Of a stretch of DNA of 64,000 bases, positions 51,996-62,010 are shown one piece after another. Both the position numbers and the translations under genes were made by a program. Under the pieces are notes generated by a model that ran no database searches, was not told the DNA's origin, and saw only the letters and a list, made by a program, of their open reading frames with translations. This DNA comes from Formosa algae (GTDB lineage: Bacteria; Bacteroidota; Bacteroidia; Flavobacteriales; Flavobacteriaceae): contig NZ_LMAK01000013.1 in assembly GCF_001439665.1 (NCBI RefSeq), positions 1 to 64,000 on the forward strand, written 5' to 3'. Numbering within the stretch: position 1 is the first letter of the stretch; every line of letters starts with the position of its first letter.

Positions 51996-54900
51996 GTTTC
52001 TCTATTTTTTCGACTGTTTTATTTAGTGTTTCTGAACGTACTTTTAATTTATACACATACACACCTTTTCCTATTTTATCGCCAAAATCGTCTCTGCCGT
52101 CCCAAGCTATATCTCTGGACAATGTAGAATTGCTACTCCCACAACAATCTGTAGTATTTGTCTGTCCGTTTATGGTTCTTACTAATTTTCCGGAGACGGT
52201 AAAGATTTGTATAGAAACGTCTAAAGTACCCGAACTATTGTGGTTAAACCAAAATTCTGTGTAATTAACAAATGGATTAGGATAATTAAGCACATTTGTA
52301 ATAACCAAACTTTCGCTTTCATCGTACACTACGAATTGAATTTCTGAAGTAGATGAATTGTTATACACATCCCATGCCTTAACAGTTAAGGTATGTAAAC
52401 CCGCTTCTAAATCTCTAAACGGATACGTAATAACGCCACGTTGATAATCGTCTACTTCGGTCTGATAATAATCATTTAAAACATATGGATTTGTTTCATC
52501 GCCATCTAAAATAGCAACAAGGTCGTGTCCAATTCCACTAGCTGTATTTATACCGTTATCATCTTCCAATTTCACCAATAAAGAAGGCGATTCGTTAGTA
52601 ATTCCACCTGTAACAAAATTTTCATCGTTCATAAAAAGATTAATCACGGGTCCGATATCATCTGTCTCGGCATCTTCATTTATTCCTCCGACTTGTATAA
52701 TATCTACACTTGCTCCAGATTGATCGTTTAGCTCATCTTCTGCTTTTGCATAGAAACTAACACGGCCGGAACCTACAGGTACTCCAACATCTTTTGGAAC
52801 CACAAAATCGAAACTAAATTCTCCAGCTGTAACCGATGCTTGTCCTCTAAAAATAACCTCACCTAATGTTGTAAAATCCATTATATACACTGCATCACCA
52901 ACTACAGTACCATCATTTCCTAAGGTGGTTCTACTTATATCTTTATCGTAAATTGTAGACGTTAAAACACCATTATAATCTGTAAGCACATTTCCAGACG
53001 TATCTGTAACCTCGCCAGAAAACGTCACTTTATCTAAAGCTTTTAACTGATCGATTTCTCCTGTAATAGATTTACCATTAACTTGAATAAGTTTAATATT
53101 TGGTTCTGGAATAGCAAGTTTCATGGCTGGATCTCCTATATAAAACACCAAATGCTTTTGACTGGTATAAGAAATTGAAGAATTTGTTTTAGTTAAACGC
53201 AAGGCTTCAGCCATGGACGGATATTCATCGTCGGCATAACTATCACTTGTATTATAAGAAAATAAATACTCAGTTAATATGGTGTTGAAATTAATCCCAA
53301 CACTTACAAAAATTTCTCGTGTTGTTGTCAGTAGGCTTACAGCACCACCATCCGGATTCCAATATGTAACTTCTCCAGCTGTTTCACGCAATGGATTATC
53401 GAAACGTGTAAACTCGCAGGTTACAGTTACAAAACAATTCATTTTATAAGCATTCGATAAATCTTCGGCATCTGTAGACATAAAAATACGTTCTAGAGCC
53501 AAACCATCTTCCCCACCATGTCCAAAATAATTAACCAATAATGCACCGTTTTGCATGGCGTTTATCATGGCTTCATTTACTTCTGGATAGCGATCTCCGC
53601 CTGAAGAAGATTCTTGATTATAAGCATCTGAATGAATTTTAGTGACATTTATAAACGGTTTCTTTTCCGCAATCTCATCGGCAATATCATTTGTGGTTTC
53701 TTCTAAGATATATTCCCAAGAATCGTCTACATCGTCAGACACCATAATCACACTGTTTCTCCAACTTCCATATGCTCCATCCTGATAATAACGTTCAATT
53801 TTATCAACCATTTCCTTAGCCTGAGCAGGATCATCTGCCAATATACGTCCTAACGCAATATCTAATTGATCTGAAGTTACCATAGAACCTTCATCATCAT
53901 CCATCATCCCATAAAAATCATCAGACACATAAGAACTCGTTAAGCTAAAACTATTATACTCGTGCCAAGATGGTACGTAATATGCATTACTAGATAATCG
54001 TCCTTTATAATCGTAAGAACTATCCCCGAACATACACAAGTATTTTACTGCGTTATCTGGTGTACTGGCATTATCATAAACATATTTTACGAAATTACGG
54101 ATGGCTGAAATATCCTGATTCCCGGTACTAAACTCATTATATATGTTTTCTAAAGTCGCGACCTTAACGTTTAACCCGTTTTGAGTTTCGTTAATTTCGG
54201 CTAATCTAACTGCTTGGGTATAATATGCCGCTGGAGCCACAATAATATAATCTACATCTTGAAATTGTCCCTCGTCATTTAAAAATACAGTCCCTTTTAA
54301 ATCTTGATTTTCTATACGCGAATTAGATTCTCGTGTTGGTGTATAATAATCTGAAGCCGTAACAGCAACAAACGTTTCTAACTGCCCGGCAGAGCGGACA
54401 AAACTTAGCGTAGATTCTGAACCTGAATTTGATAAAGACGTCACTGCAAACGGGTCTGTAACATTCCATATTTCTGAAACGCCTGAAGCATTTTCTAACT
54501 GATATTCTACATAGCCACTTTTTAACGCGACATCAGAATTATAAAACCCAAACTGATCGCCATTAAACTTTAATGCACGAGTCGCTTCTATTGAAATATA
54601 ATCTAGATACCCCAAAGCACTTGGATTGGATTGCTGATTATAGGTTAAACTTACTGTAATATCTTCACTAGTACTTGTTACAAATCTATTCATAGACGCA
54701 CCATTTGCTAAAGTAGGATCACTTGCACCACTAATACTTAATGTACCTACTGAAGTTCCATTTACAGACACATCGAAACTTGAAGCACTATCTGATGTAG
54801 AGGCAACATAGGTTTTAAATGTAATAGATTCTGAAGTTACAAGATCGGGTACATTAAATGAAAAGGATTGTTGTAATGTAACATCAAACCGATCTCCAAA

Positions 54901-55866
54901 CCAACGTCTTCCCACTTGAGCTAAATTATAATCGTCTGTTTCATGAAACAAATAGGTCTGATGGGTGTCTACAATAAAATCGGCTGCATTGCCAGAACTC
55001 ACAAAAGGCTGAATACGTTTCCCCTCTACACCATCTACTTTTAAGAAGTAAGACGTCTTGGTGGTGTAACTATTTATATTAGTATTACTGGCTTCATTAT
55101 AACCATTCGGACCTATAGCATAGAATAAAATATAATCGTCGTCGTCTAAAGATCCATCATCTTCACCTATAACCTGTATCGCGTTTTCGGTAATATCAAA
55201 AAATTGTTCATCTGCATTATTATAAGGAATCATACTTCCGCCGTTTCCATAAATTTTAAGTTGTTTCGGATTCACACTATTTACACTAACACCCAATTGC
55301 TGTAAAAAGGATTTAGACAATTTATACACACCTGTAGTGTCTATATAAAACTGATACCACTCACCTGTTTTTAAAACAGAACTTGATACACTTGGTACAG
55401 AAGAAGCCACCGAACTACTCCTGCTTGAAGCCTGAGTGCTATATATTAAATTAAATGATGTGACTTTTTTATAAGAATTTGCACCGTCCTTTATAATAGG
55501 TGATACTTCTAAAAAACCATATGTTTTAAAACGTGCTACAGATTTATGAAGTTCAAACTCTATTTCACTTGGTATAGTTGAAACATCTAACCCTTTTAAT
55601 TCAGATTTAGAGATAGAAGAATACGTTACATTTTCTAAGCGCGCTGAAGAAGGGTTTAAAGATGAACTTATTTCCCACTTAGAAACAAATTTCAATCCGT
55701 CTTCAATACTAAAATCAAAATGATCTGGATTAAAACTTGGCACTTCTATTGAAAAGCTTCCTGAAGAAATTGTAGTATATCCATCCCAGTCTAACTGAAA
55801 CTGTTTTTGTTGAGTATAGCCTAAAGTTGTGACCAATAATAGAAGGAATACGACTGTTTTTTTCAT
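51982..55866 (-). CDS. porU: Type IX secretion system sortase PorU
   Basis: A 1294-residue outer-membrane cysteine protease of the C25 gingipain family. A signal peptide ends GYTQ, the catalytic His is H783 in YFGHGGEDG, and the catalytic Cys is C817 in TVTCEFTRFDNP. Beta-rich domains follow, and the C terminus resembles a sorting domain (YPNPFVN...GKGVYVYKLKVRS). PorU removes sorting domains from T9SS cargo and links them to surface lipid. It is divergent from gldJ and next to porV, an arrangement conserved in the family. Confidence 0.96.
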   Translation of the reverse strand: MKKTVVFLLLLVTTLGYTQQKQFQLDWDGYTTISSGSFSIEVPSFNPDHFDFSIEDGLKFVSKWEISSSLNPSSARLENVTYSSISKSELKGLDVSTIPSEIEFELHKSVARFKTYGFLEVSPIIKDGANSYKKVTSFNLIYSTQASSRSSSVASSVPSVSSSVLKTGEWYQFYIDTTGVYKLSKSFLQQLGVSVNSVNPKQLKIYGNGGSMIPYNNADEQFFDITENAIQVIGEDDGSLDDDDYILFYAIGPNGYNEASNTNINSYTTKTSYFLKVDGVEGKRIQPFVSSGNAADFIVDTHQTYLFHETDDYNLAQVGRRWFGDRFDVTLQQSFSFNVPDLVTSESITFKTYVASTSDSASSFDVSVNGTSVGTLSISGASDPTLANGASMNRFVTSTSEDITVSLTYNQQSNPSALGYLDYISIEATRALKFNGDQFGFYNSDVALKSGYVEYQLENASGVSEIWNVTDPFAVTSLSNSGSESTLSFVRSAGQLETFVAVTASDYYTPTRESNSRIENQDLKGTVFLNDEGQFQDVDYIIVAPAAYYTQAVRLAEINETQNGLNVKVATLENIYNEFSTGNQDISAIRNFVKYVYDNASTPDNAVKYLCMFGDSSYDYKGRLSSNAYYVPSWHEYNSFSLTSSYVSDDFYGMMDDDEGSMVTSDQLDIALGRILADDPAQAKEMVDKIERYYQDGAYGSWRNSVIMVSDDVDDSWEYILEETTNDIADEIAEKKPFINVTKIHSDAYNQESSSGGDRYPEVNEAMINAMQNGALLVNYFGHGGEDGLALERIFMSTDAEDLSNAYKMNCFVTVTCEFTRFDNPLRETAGEVTYWNPDGGAVSLLTTTREIFVSVGINFNTILTEYLFSYNTSDSYADDEYPSMAEALRLTKTNSSISYTSQKHLVFYIGDPAMKLAIPEPNIKLIQVNGKSITGEIDQLKALDKVTFSGEVTDTSGNVLTDYNGVLTSTIYDKDISRTTLGNDGTVVGDAVYIMDFTTLGEVIFRGQASVTAGEFSFDFVVPKDVGVPVGSGRVSFYAKAEDELNDQSGASVDIIQVGGINEDAETDDIGPVINLFMNDENFVTGGITNESPSLLVKLEDDNGINTASGIGHDLVAILDGDETNPYVLNDYYQTEVDDYQRGVITYPFRDLEAGLHTLTVKAWDVYNNSSTSEIQFVVYDESESLVITNVLNYPNPFVNYTEFWFNHNSSGTLDVSIQIFTVSGKLVRTINGQTNTTDCCGSSNSTLSRDIAWDGRDDFGDKIGKGVYVYKLKVRSETLNKTVEKIEKLVIL

Positions 55867-55928
55867 TATTTTAATAACGGTTAACGTTAGAAATTAGTAT
55901 AAAACCTTAGTTTTTTCGAGTATTGAGC

Positions 55929-55936
55929 CAAAAGTA
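55929..55936 (-). promoter_or_regulatory. -7 promoter element of porU
   Basis: TACTTTTG on the minus strand fits TAnnTTTG, about 63 bp before porU. The upstream palindrome TTAACGTTAA (55956-55965) and a near copy at 55881-55890 flank it. Confidence 0.45.
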
Positions 55937-56130
55937 CAATAATATTTTATGTTATTTAACGTTAATACAAAACACTAAAACACGAGTAAAAACGGACAAA
56001 TCATCGTTATAATGAATAAAAAATAGGACGAAATACATATTTTTTAACTCAAATTAGTCAAAATCGCTTGTAGTGTAAGCTTAAATTCTTATATTGCGAG
56101 ACCAAAAATAACATTTGCTTACTTAAAAGT

Positions 56131-57801
56131 ATGGATATGAAAAACATAGTAACCGTAAAGGGGCTGTTAGTTGTAACAATCGCTTTAGCCGCTATTAGCT
56201 GTAAAAATTCAAGTTCGAATAGTTCGAAAGCCACAGGATGGGAAATCAACTCTAAAGAAGGAGGTTTCCAATACAACACGCAATATAAAGAACAAGAAAC
56301 TGCGCCTGGGTTAGTCTTTATTGAAGGAGGAACCTATACAAAAGGTCAAGTTCAAGATGACGTAATGCATGATTGGAATAATACACCAACACAGCAACAC
56401 GTGCAATCATTCTACATGGATGAAACAGAAGTAACAAACATCATGTATCTTGAATATTTAGATTATTTAAAACGCATGTTCCCTCCAGCAGAAGAAGGGT
56501 TTAGAGCCATTTATAATGGTGCTTTACCAGATACTTTAGTTTGGAGAAACCGTTTAGGTTATAACGAAGTTATGACTGACAATTACTTACGTCACCCTGC
56601 CTATGCAGAATACCCTGTAGTAGGTGTTAGCTGGATTCAGGCTGTTGAATTTGCTAAGTGGAGAACAGACCGTGTAAATGAACACAATCTTGCTGAGGCT
56701 GGTTATTTAGATAAAAAAGCTTTACGTCAAGATGTAACTGCATCGTCTAACTTCAGTACAGATGCATATATTAACGCACCACAACAAACATTTTCTGGAA
56801 ACGAAGAAATAAAGAAAACGGGAAAAAAAGGTGCCGTTAGAACAGATGCCGATGGTAACGAAACTAATATTTACGCAACTAGAGAAACTGGTATTTTATC
56901 TCCTGCATATAGACTTCCTACTGAAACAGAATGGGAATATGCAGCACTTGGTCTTGCTGAGTTAAGAGAATACAATACATACAGAGGTAGAAAAAAATAT
57001 CCTTGGGATGGTCAGTACACACGTTCAGAAAAACGTAGAACTTTAGGAGATCAAATGGCTAACTTTAAACAAGGAAAAGGAGATTACGGTGGAATCGCAG
57101 GTTGGTCTGATGATAATGCTGATATTACTGCTCAAGTAAAATCTTATAAGCCAAATGATTTTGGACTTTACGATATGGCAGGAAACGTTGCAGAATGGGT
57201 AGCTGATGTGTATCGTCCTATAGTTGATGATGACTTTAACGACTTTAACTACTACCGTGGTAACGTATATACTAAAAATGCAATTAACGAAGATGGTACT
57301 GTTAAAATAGTTACTACAGATGATATCGTTTATGACACATTAAGTAACGGAAGAATAGTCGCTAGAAACTTACCTGGAGATATTTTACAAGTACCAGTTG
57401 ACGAAAATGATACTTACTTAAGATCTAACTTTAGTTCAAGTGATAACCGTGACTTTAGAGATGGAGACAAAAGATCTTCTCGCTATTACGCAGAGAGCTT
57501 CGACTATAATGAAGACGGAAAAGAAAAAGAAAACATGTATCACGCACCTAAAAACACAATCTCAAAAGATTCTGCTGGAAATATCGTAAGAGAATACGAT
57601 AAATCTAACAACAAAACTTCTATGATTAGTGACGAAGTTCGTGTATACAAAGGAGGATCTTGGAAAGATAGAGAATACTGGTTAGACCCAGCACAAAGAC
57701 GTTATTTCCCTCAAGATATGGCAACAGATTATATCGGATTTAGATGTGCAATGTCTAGAGTTGGTTCTAAAACCAAGACTAACGCTAAAATGAGAAACTA
57801 A
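56131..57801 (+). CDS. gldJ: Gliding motility/T9SS lipoprotein GldJ
   Basis: A 556-residue lipoprotein with lipobox AISC at the N terminus. The body is a formylglycine-generating-enzyme-like fold (FIEGGTYTKGQ, FYMDETEVTN, YPVVGVSWIQAVEFAKW, LPTETEWEYAA, GGSWKDREYWLDPAQRR) without enzymatic function being claimed. GldJ is needed for gliding and T9SS assembly in Flavobacterium. It is transcribed divergently from porU and is followed by murF across a terminator. Confidence 0.96.
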   Translation: MDMKNIVTVKGLLVVTIALAAISCKNSSSNSSKATGWEINSKEGGFQYNTQYKEQETAPGLVFIEGGTYTKGQVQDDVMHDWNNTPTQQHVQSFYMDETEVTNIMYLEYLDYLKRMFPPAEEGFRAIYNGALPDTLVWRNRLGYNEVMTDNYLRHPAYAEYPVVGVSWIQAVEFAKWRTDRVNEHNLAEAGYLDKKALRQDVTASSNFSTDAYINAPQQTFSGNEEIKKTGKKGAVRTDADGNETNIYATRETGILSPAYRLPTETEWEYAALGLAELREYNTYRGRKKYPWDGQYTRSEKRRTLGDQMANFKQGKGDYGGIAGWSDDNADITAQVKSYKPNDFGLYDMAGNVAEWVADVYRPIVDDDFNDFNYYRGNVYTKNAINEDGTVKIVTTDDIVYDTLSNGRIVARNLPGDILQVPVDENDTYLRSNFSSSDNRDFRDGDKRSSRYYAESFDYNEDGKEKENMYHAPKNTISKDSAGNIVREYDKSNNKTSMISDEVRVYKGGSWKDREYWLDPAQRRYFPQDMATDYIGFRCAMSRVGSKTKTNAKMRN

Positions 57802-57822
57802 TAAACACTCATGATAATATTA

Positions 57823-57855
57823 AAAAGTCCTAACCTTGTGTTAGGACTTTTTTTA
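57823..57855 (+). terminator. Terminator between gldJ and murF
   Basis: AAAGTCCTAAC pairs with GTTAGGACTTT around CTTGT, followed by TTTT. It lies before the murF start chosen here. Confidence 0.85.
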
Positions 57856-57867
57856 TACATTTATATT

Positions 57868-59154
57868 ATGAAAATATCCGATTTACACGCCCTATATTTA
57901 GACTGTAATGCAGTATGTACAGATACCAGAACAGTTGCAACAAACGATATGTTTTTCGCTTTAACAGGCGATAATTTTAATGGTAATACTTTTGCTTTAA
58001 AAGCGCTTAAAGCTGGTGCTAAATACGCCATAATAGACGATTCTGAATATCATATACCAAACCAAACAATTATTGTAGAAGATGTCTTAAAAACACTACA
58101 AACTCTTGCAACATTTCATCGAGACTATTTGAATATTCCTATTATCGGACTCACAGGTAGTAACGGAAAAACCACAACTAAAGAGTTAATAAATGCTGTA
58201 TTGTCTCAAAAGTTTGCCACCACAGCAACTTTAGGTAATTTAAACAACCACATAGGAGTACCTTTAACATTACTTTCTATGAATGCTGAAACTGAAATTG
58301 GTATTGTAGAAATGGGAGCCAATCACTTAAAAGAAATTGAGTTTTTATCTAATATCGCAAAACCTAATTTTGGATATATTACAAACTTCGGAAAAGCACA
58401 CTTAGAAGGTTTTGGTAGTATTGAAGGTGTAATTCAAGGTAAATCAGAATTATACCATTTTCTTAAATCAACCGGTGGTCATGTATTTATAAACAAAAAA
58501 GACAGTAAACAAGTCGAACTTACAACAGATTTAAAAACAACTTCTTTCGGAGATGAAACAACAGATGCTGAAATATTAATAAACTTAATTACTGCAGATC
58601 CGTTTGTGATTTCAGAATACAATAACCTTAACATAGCAAGTCAGCTAATAGGAACTTATAATTTTACAAATATTTCTGCAGCCATCACCATTGGAGCTTA
58701 TTTTAAAGTACAAGATACTGACATTAAAACGGCCATTGAAACCTATACTCCAACCAATAATCGATCACAGATAATTACAAAAGGTAGCACTAAAATCATC
58801 TTAGATGCATACAATGCTAACCCTACAAGCATGAAAGCTGCTTTAGAAAGTTTCCACACGCTAAAAGATACTCGAAAAATAGCCATCATAGGAGATATGT
58901 TTGAATTAGGAGATGAAGCAACAAAAGAACATCAAAACATTGTAGACCTAGCCACCACCCTAAATATTGACAAGGTTTACATTATAGGACACCTATTTAA
59001 AGACACTTTAACCTCGTCTAATAAAATAATTACAGCTTACAACACTTTTGAAGCTTTTAAAAGCGAATTAAAACAACAAGAATTCCAAAATACCACCATA
59101 CTTATAAAAGCATCACGAGGTATGAAATTAGAACGCATTCTCGATTTAATTTAA
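57868..59154 (+). CDS. murF: UDP-N-acetylmuramoyl-tripeptide--D-alanyl-D-alanine ligase
   Basis: A 428-residue Mur ligase that adds the D-Ala-D-Ala dipeptide in peptidoglycan synthesis. The ATP loop is GLTGSNGKTTTKELI, and EMGANHLKEI, NFGKAHLEGFG and DAYNANPTSM follow. I start at ATG 57868; a longer frame would read through the gldJ terminator. It is ended by a strong hairpin. Confidence 0.96.
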   Translation: MKISDLHALYLDCNAVCTDTRTVATNDMFFALTGDNFNGNTFALKALKAGAKYAIIDDSEYHIPNQTIIVEDVLKTLQTLATFHRDYLNIPIIGLTGSNGKTTTKELINAVLSQKFATTATLGNLNNHIGVPLTLLSMNAETEIGIVEMGANHLKEIEFLSNIAKPNFGYITNFGKAHLEGFGSIEGVIQGKSELYHFLKSTGGHVFINKKDSKQVELTTDLKTTSFGDETTDAEILINLITADPFVISEYNNLNIASQLIGTYNFTNISAAITIGAYFKVQDTDIKTAIETYTPTNNRSQIITKGSTKIILDAYNANPTSMKAALESFHTLKDTRKIAIIGDMFELGDEATKEHQNIVDLATTLNIDKVYIIGHLFKDTLTSSNKIITAYNTFEAFKSELKQQEFQNTTILIKASRGMKLERILDLI

Positions 59155-59169
59155 AATAGTATATAAACA

Positions 59170-59204
59170 AAAAAAGCTTCTCATAAATGAGAAGCTTTTT
59201 TTAT
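59170..59204 (+). terminator. Terminator shared by murF and the tRNA-Val unit
   Basis: AAAAAGCTTCTCAT pairs with ATGAGAAGCTTTTT around AA. Its symmetry suits both murF (rightward) and the converging tRNA-Val (leftward). Confidence 0.85.
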
Positions 59205-59209
59205 GCTTG

Positions 59210-59284
59210 TGGGCGCAGAGGGATTCGAACCCCCGACCCCTTGGGTGTAAACCAAGTGCTCTGAACCAACTGAGCTATGCGCCC
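59210..59284 (-). tRNA. tRNA-Val(TAC), copy 1
   Basis: A full cloverleaf on the minus strand: acceptor GGGCGCA/TGCGCCC, anticodon stem CTTGG/CCAAG with loop TTTACAC giving TAC, and T arm GGGGGTTCGAATCCCTC. CCA is not encoded. It is identical to the second copy 155 bp away. Confidence 0.97.
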
Positions 59285-59335
59285 TAATAATTAAGTTTGC
59301 AATTTATAGTTTTCAATTTAAGCTAAAAACCATAA

Positions 59336-59361
59336 AAAAACTTCTCAAAACAGAGAAGCTG
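59336..59361 (-). terminator. Hairpin between the two tRNA-Val genes
   Basis: On the minus strand AGCTTCTC pairs with GAGAAGT (one end mismatch) around TGTTTT and is followed by TTTTTT. It resembles a decayed copy of the murF/tRNA-Val terminator and may end the second tRNA transcript. Confidence 0.6.
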
Positions 59362-59364
59362 TTG

Positions 59365-59439
59365 TGGGCGCAGAGGGATTCGAACCCCCGACCCCTTGGG
59401 TGTAAACCAAGTGCTCTGAACCAACTGAGCTATGCGCCC
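59365..59439 (-). tRNA. tRNA-Val(TAC), copy 2
   Basis: Same 75-nt sequence and folding as copy 1. It lies directly downstream of a complete promoter on the minus strand. Confidence 0.97.
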
Positions 59440-59454
59440 TAATTATTAGGTGTG

Positions 59455-59483
59455 CAAATATACACCTGTTTTTGACACTACAA
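59455..59483 (-). promoter_or_regulatory. Promoter of the tRNA-Val genes
   Basis: TTG (59483-59481), 18 nt, TATATTTG (59462-59455) on the minus strand, about 16 bp before tRNA-Val copy 2. A degraded counterpart lies before copy 1. Confidence 0.8.
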
Positions 59484-59503
59484 AAACTTTTTTTTATTTT
59501 TTT

Positions 59504-60721
59504 TTAAATTATTTCTGCAACCACAAAAGTACTCCCGCCAATATAAATAAAGTCTGAAGCTGCAGCAGAATTTAAAGCTTTTTTATATGCTTCATTTACA
59601 GAATTGTAAACGTCTCCTTCATAACCTTCAGCCTTAAAAAGATCGTATAATTGATTTGCAGGCATACCTCTTGGAACATCTGGTTTACAAAAATAATACA
59701 AAGCTTTTTTAGGTAATAATGGTAAAATTGATTGCACATCCTTATCACTAACCACTCCAAAAACTATATGAAGCGTATTATAAGTCTCTTGCTCCAACTG
59801 TTTCATAACTAATAATAAGCCTTCTTTGTTATGCCCTGTATCGCAAACCACTTTAGGAGCATCTTGCAACACCTGCCAACGTCCTTTTAAACCTGTATTA
59901 CGCATAACATGCAATAATCCGTTTTGAATATGTTTATCTCTAATAGAGAATCCTAACCCTTTTAACTCGTTAATGGATTGTAGAACCGTTTTTATATTTT
60001 TAATTTGATATGATCCTTTTAAATCACTTGGGTATAATTCTGTTATAAGTTGATCTGCGAATAGAATTTTAGCTTTTTTATCTGCTGCTATCGTTTCAAA
60101 AACAGTTTGTATTTCCTCTTGGGTTTCACCAATAACTACAGGAACATTAGGTTTTATAATACCGCCTTTTTCTGAAGCTATTTCAGCTAAAGTTGTTCCT
60201 AAAAACTGTGTATGATCTAAACCTATATTAGTAATTACAGACAGTTCTGGTGTAATAATATTTGTAGAATCTAACCGGCCACCTAAGCCCACTTCAATAA
60301 CAGCGATATCAACTTGCTCAGTTTTAAAATAATCGAAAGCCATACCAACAGTCATTTCAAAAAAAGACAGTTCGTGCGCTTCAAAAAATGTTTTATTTTC
60401 AGAAATAAATTCAACAACAAAATCTTCAGACACTTCAACACCATTAATGCGAATACGTTCACGAAAATCTTTTAAATGCGGAGACGTATATAAACCAACT
60501 TTGTAACCTGCTTCTTGTAAAATAGAGGCTAACATATGACTTGTAGAACCTTTACCATTGGTTCCCGCGACATGAATTGATTTAAACTGGTGCTCTGGAT
60601 GATTTAGATGTTCTGATAACACTAAAGTGTTACTGAGATCTTTTTTAAATGCAGATTGCCCTTGGCGCTGATACATAGGAAGCTGAGAAAACATCCATTG
60701 TAATGTCTCTTGATATGTCAT
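59504..60721 (-). CDS. folC: Folylpolyglutamate/dihydrofolate synthase
   Basis: A 405-residue Mur-ligase-like enzyme that adds glutamate to dihydropteroate and folates. The ATP loop is HVAGTNGKGSTSHML, and EVGLGGRLDSTNI, HTQFLG and CDTGHNKEGL follow. It lies 6 bp downstream of tonB in the exbB-exbD-tonB-folC row. Confidence 0.95.
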   Translation of the reverse strand: MTYQETLQWMFSQLPMYQRQGQSAFKKDLSNTLVLSEHLNHPEHQFKSIHVAGTNGKGSTSHMLASILQEAGYKVGLYTSPHLKDFRERIRINGVEVSEDFVVEFISENKTFFEAHELSFFEMTVGMAFDYFKTEQVDIAVIEVGLGGRLDSTNIITPELSVITNIGLDHTQFLGTTLAEIASEKGGIIKPNVPVVIGETQEEIQTVFETIAADKKAKILFADQLITELYPSDLKGSYQIKNIKTVLQSINELKGLGFSIRDKHIQNGLLHVMRNTGLKGRWQVLQDAPKVVCDTGHNKEGLLLVMKQLEQETYNTLHIVFGVVSDKDVQSILPLLPKKALYYFCKPDVPRGMPANQLYDLFKAEGYEGDVYNSVNEAYKKALNSAAASDFIYIGGSTFVVAEII

Positions 60722-60727
60722 ACTTTG

Positions 60728-61612
60728 TTATTGACCTAAACTAAAATCGATACTTACAAAACCTATTTGTCTTGTTGGAGCATTTGGATCTGGTCTCCAT
60801 TTATGAGACATGGCAATCTTTTTAGCAGGTTCTAACAAACACGGACTGCTATTAGAAGTTCCTTTAACTCCTGGTTCTGCACTAATAACTTGGCCTTGTT
60901 TATTTACTTCAATTTTAACGACAACTATACCTGCCTCGTTACAATCTTGCTTAATTCTTTGAAACGATGCTTTACCACGTCCGTTTAAACCATAACCAAC
61001 GTCTCCACTACCGGATCCTGATCCTCCAAAGTAACTAGGCGCATAAGGATTACCGTCTAATTGGCCTTTGTCACCAACAGTACTATCATCTCCTTCACTC
61101 CCTTTTGCAGTGCCTTCAGATTTGCTTACACCGCCAATTAAGGCATCTAATTTCTTCTTCTTTTCTTCCTTTTCGCGTTGTTCTTTGGCTACACGTTCTG
61201 CTTCTGCCTTAGCTTTAGCATCTGCTTCTGCTTTGGCTTTATTTTCGGCATCTTGTTTGGCTTTAGCTTCTGCTGCTTTTTGCTTCTTTATGGCTACAGC
61301 TTCAGCATTATCTTCAGTTAATACATTTTCTTTAACTTGAGATGCTTCAGCAGGTGCCGGCTTTACAGGCTCTGGTTCCGTGACTTCTTCTGGGACTTTA
61401 TTTACTTTTACAGGCTCCGATTTAATAGGCTCGTTGGGTTGTACATTTCCGCTACCAAAATCTGTTGTACCAAAATTAACGGCAACACCATATTCTTCTG
61501 GCGGATCCATATAAGGAGGCCCAACTACAAACAATAACAACAATACAATCACACTAATTAATAGTGTAATCTTTGCAGAATTGCGTTCGTGTTTTGTTTG
61601 AAGATATTTCAT
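60728..61612 (-). CDS. tonB: TonB family energy transducer
   Basis: A 294-residue protein with one N-terminal membrane helix (about 18-33), a Pro/Glu/Lys-rich region (about 60-100) and a long Ala/Lys/Glu-rich helix (about 105-155) spanning the periplasm. A Gly-rich linker and a C-terminal TonB-like domain (VVVKIEVNKQGQV, SHKWRPDPN) follow. It transmits proton-motive force to outer-membrane receptors, driven by ExbB and ExbD encoded just upstream. The C terminus ends in FSLGQ, so it may be a variant of the usual TonB. Confidence 0.9.
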   Translation of the reverse strand: MKYLQTKHERNSAKITLLISVIVLLLLFVVGPPYMDPPEEYGVAVNFGTTDFGSGNVQPNEPIKSEPVKVNKVPEEVTEPEPVKPAPAEASQVKENVLTEDNAEAVAIKKQKAAEAKAKQDAENKAKAEADAKAKAEAERVAKEQREKEEKKKKLDALIGGVSKSEGTAKGSEGDDSTVGDKGQLDGNPYAPSYFGGSGSGSGDVGYGLNGRGKASFQRIKQDCNEAGIVVVKIEVNKQGQVISAEPGVKGTSNSSPCLLEPAKKIAMSHKWRPDPNAPTRQIGFVSIDFSLGQ

Positions 61613-61613
61613 A

Positions 61614-62009
61614 TTAATTATTTGGTCTAACAGCCAAAATCACTTTAAATTTATTTCTATTAGCTATATCCATAACCTTTACGACATGCTCTACAGGTAC
61701 AGATTGCTCGGCACGTAATACAATAGTAGGCTTAGACTCTTTTGCTAAAGCATTTTTAATTTCATTTTCTAAAACGCTTTCTCCTACACGTTTCTGATCG
61801 ATGTAGTACGTTAAATCTTTTTTAATGCTAATTGCTATGGTTTGCTTATTTTCAGTTTTACCACTTGCTTTTGGTAGTAAAATATCAATAGCACTCGTGG
61901 TAACCAAAGTCGAAGCCAACATAAAAAAGATAAGTAGCAAGAATACAATATCTGTCATTGAAGACATATTGAATTCGGGCGTCACTTTATTTCTTCCTCT
62001 AATATTCAT
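61614..62009 (-). CDS. exbD: Biopolymer transport protein ExbD
   Basis: A 131-residue protein with one N-terminal membrane helix containing the proton-path Asp (NMSSMTDIVFLLLIFFML) and a periplasmic domain. It couples proton flow to TonB with ExbB. It overlaps neither neighbour but is separated from each by one base, showing a tight operon. Confidence 0.94.
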   Translation of the reverse strand: MNIRGRNKVTPEFNMSSMTDIVFLLLIFFMLASTLVTTSAIDILLPKASGKTENKQTIAISIKKDLTYYIDQKRVGESVLENEIKNALAKESKPTIVLRAEQSVPVEHVVKVMDIANRNKFKVILAVRPNN

Positions 62010-62010
62010 A

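Noticed and set aside
57811-57867. N-terminal extension of murF
   Set aside because: It runs through the gldJ terminator; the ATG at 57868 gives the normal MurF start.
61068-61537. Open frames on the plus strand opposite tonB
   Set aside because: They mirror the Ala/Lys/Glu-rich helix of TonB and have Ser/Ala/Phe-rich products with no start context.
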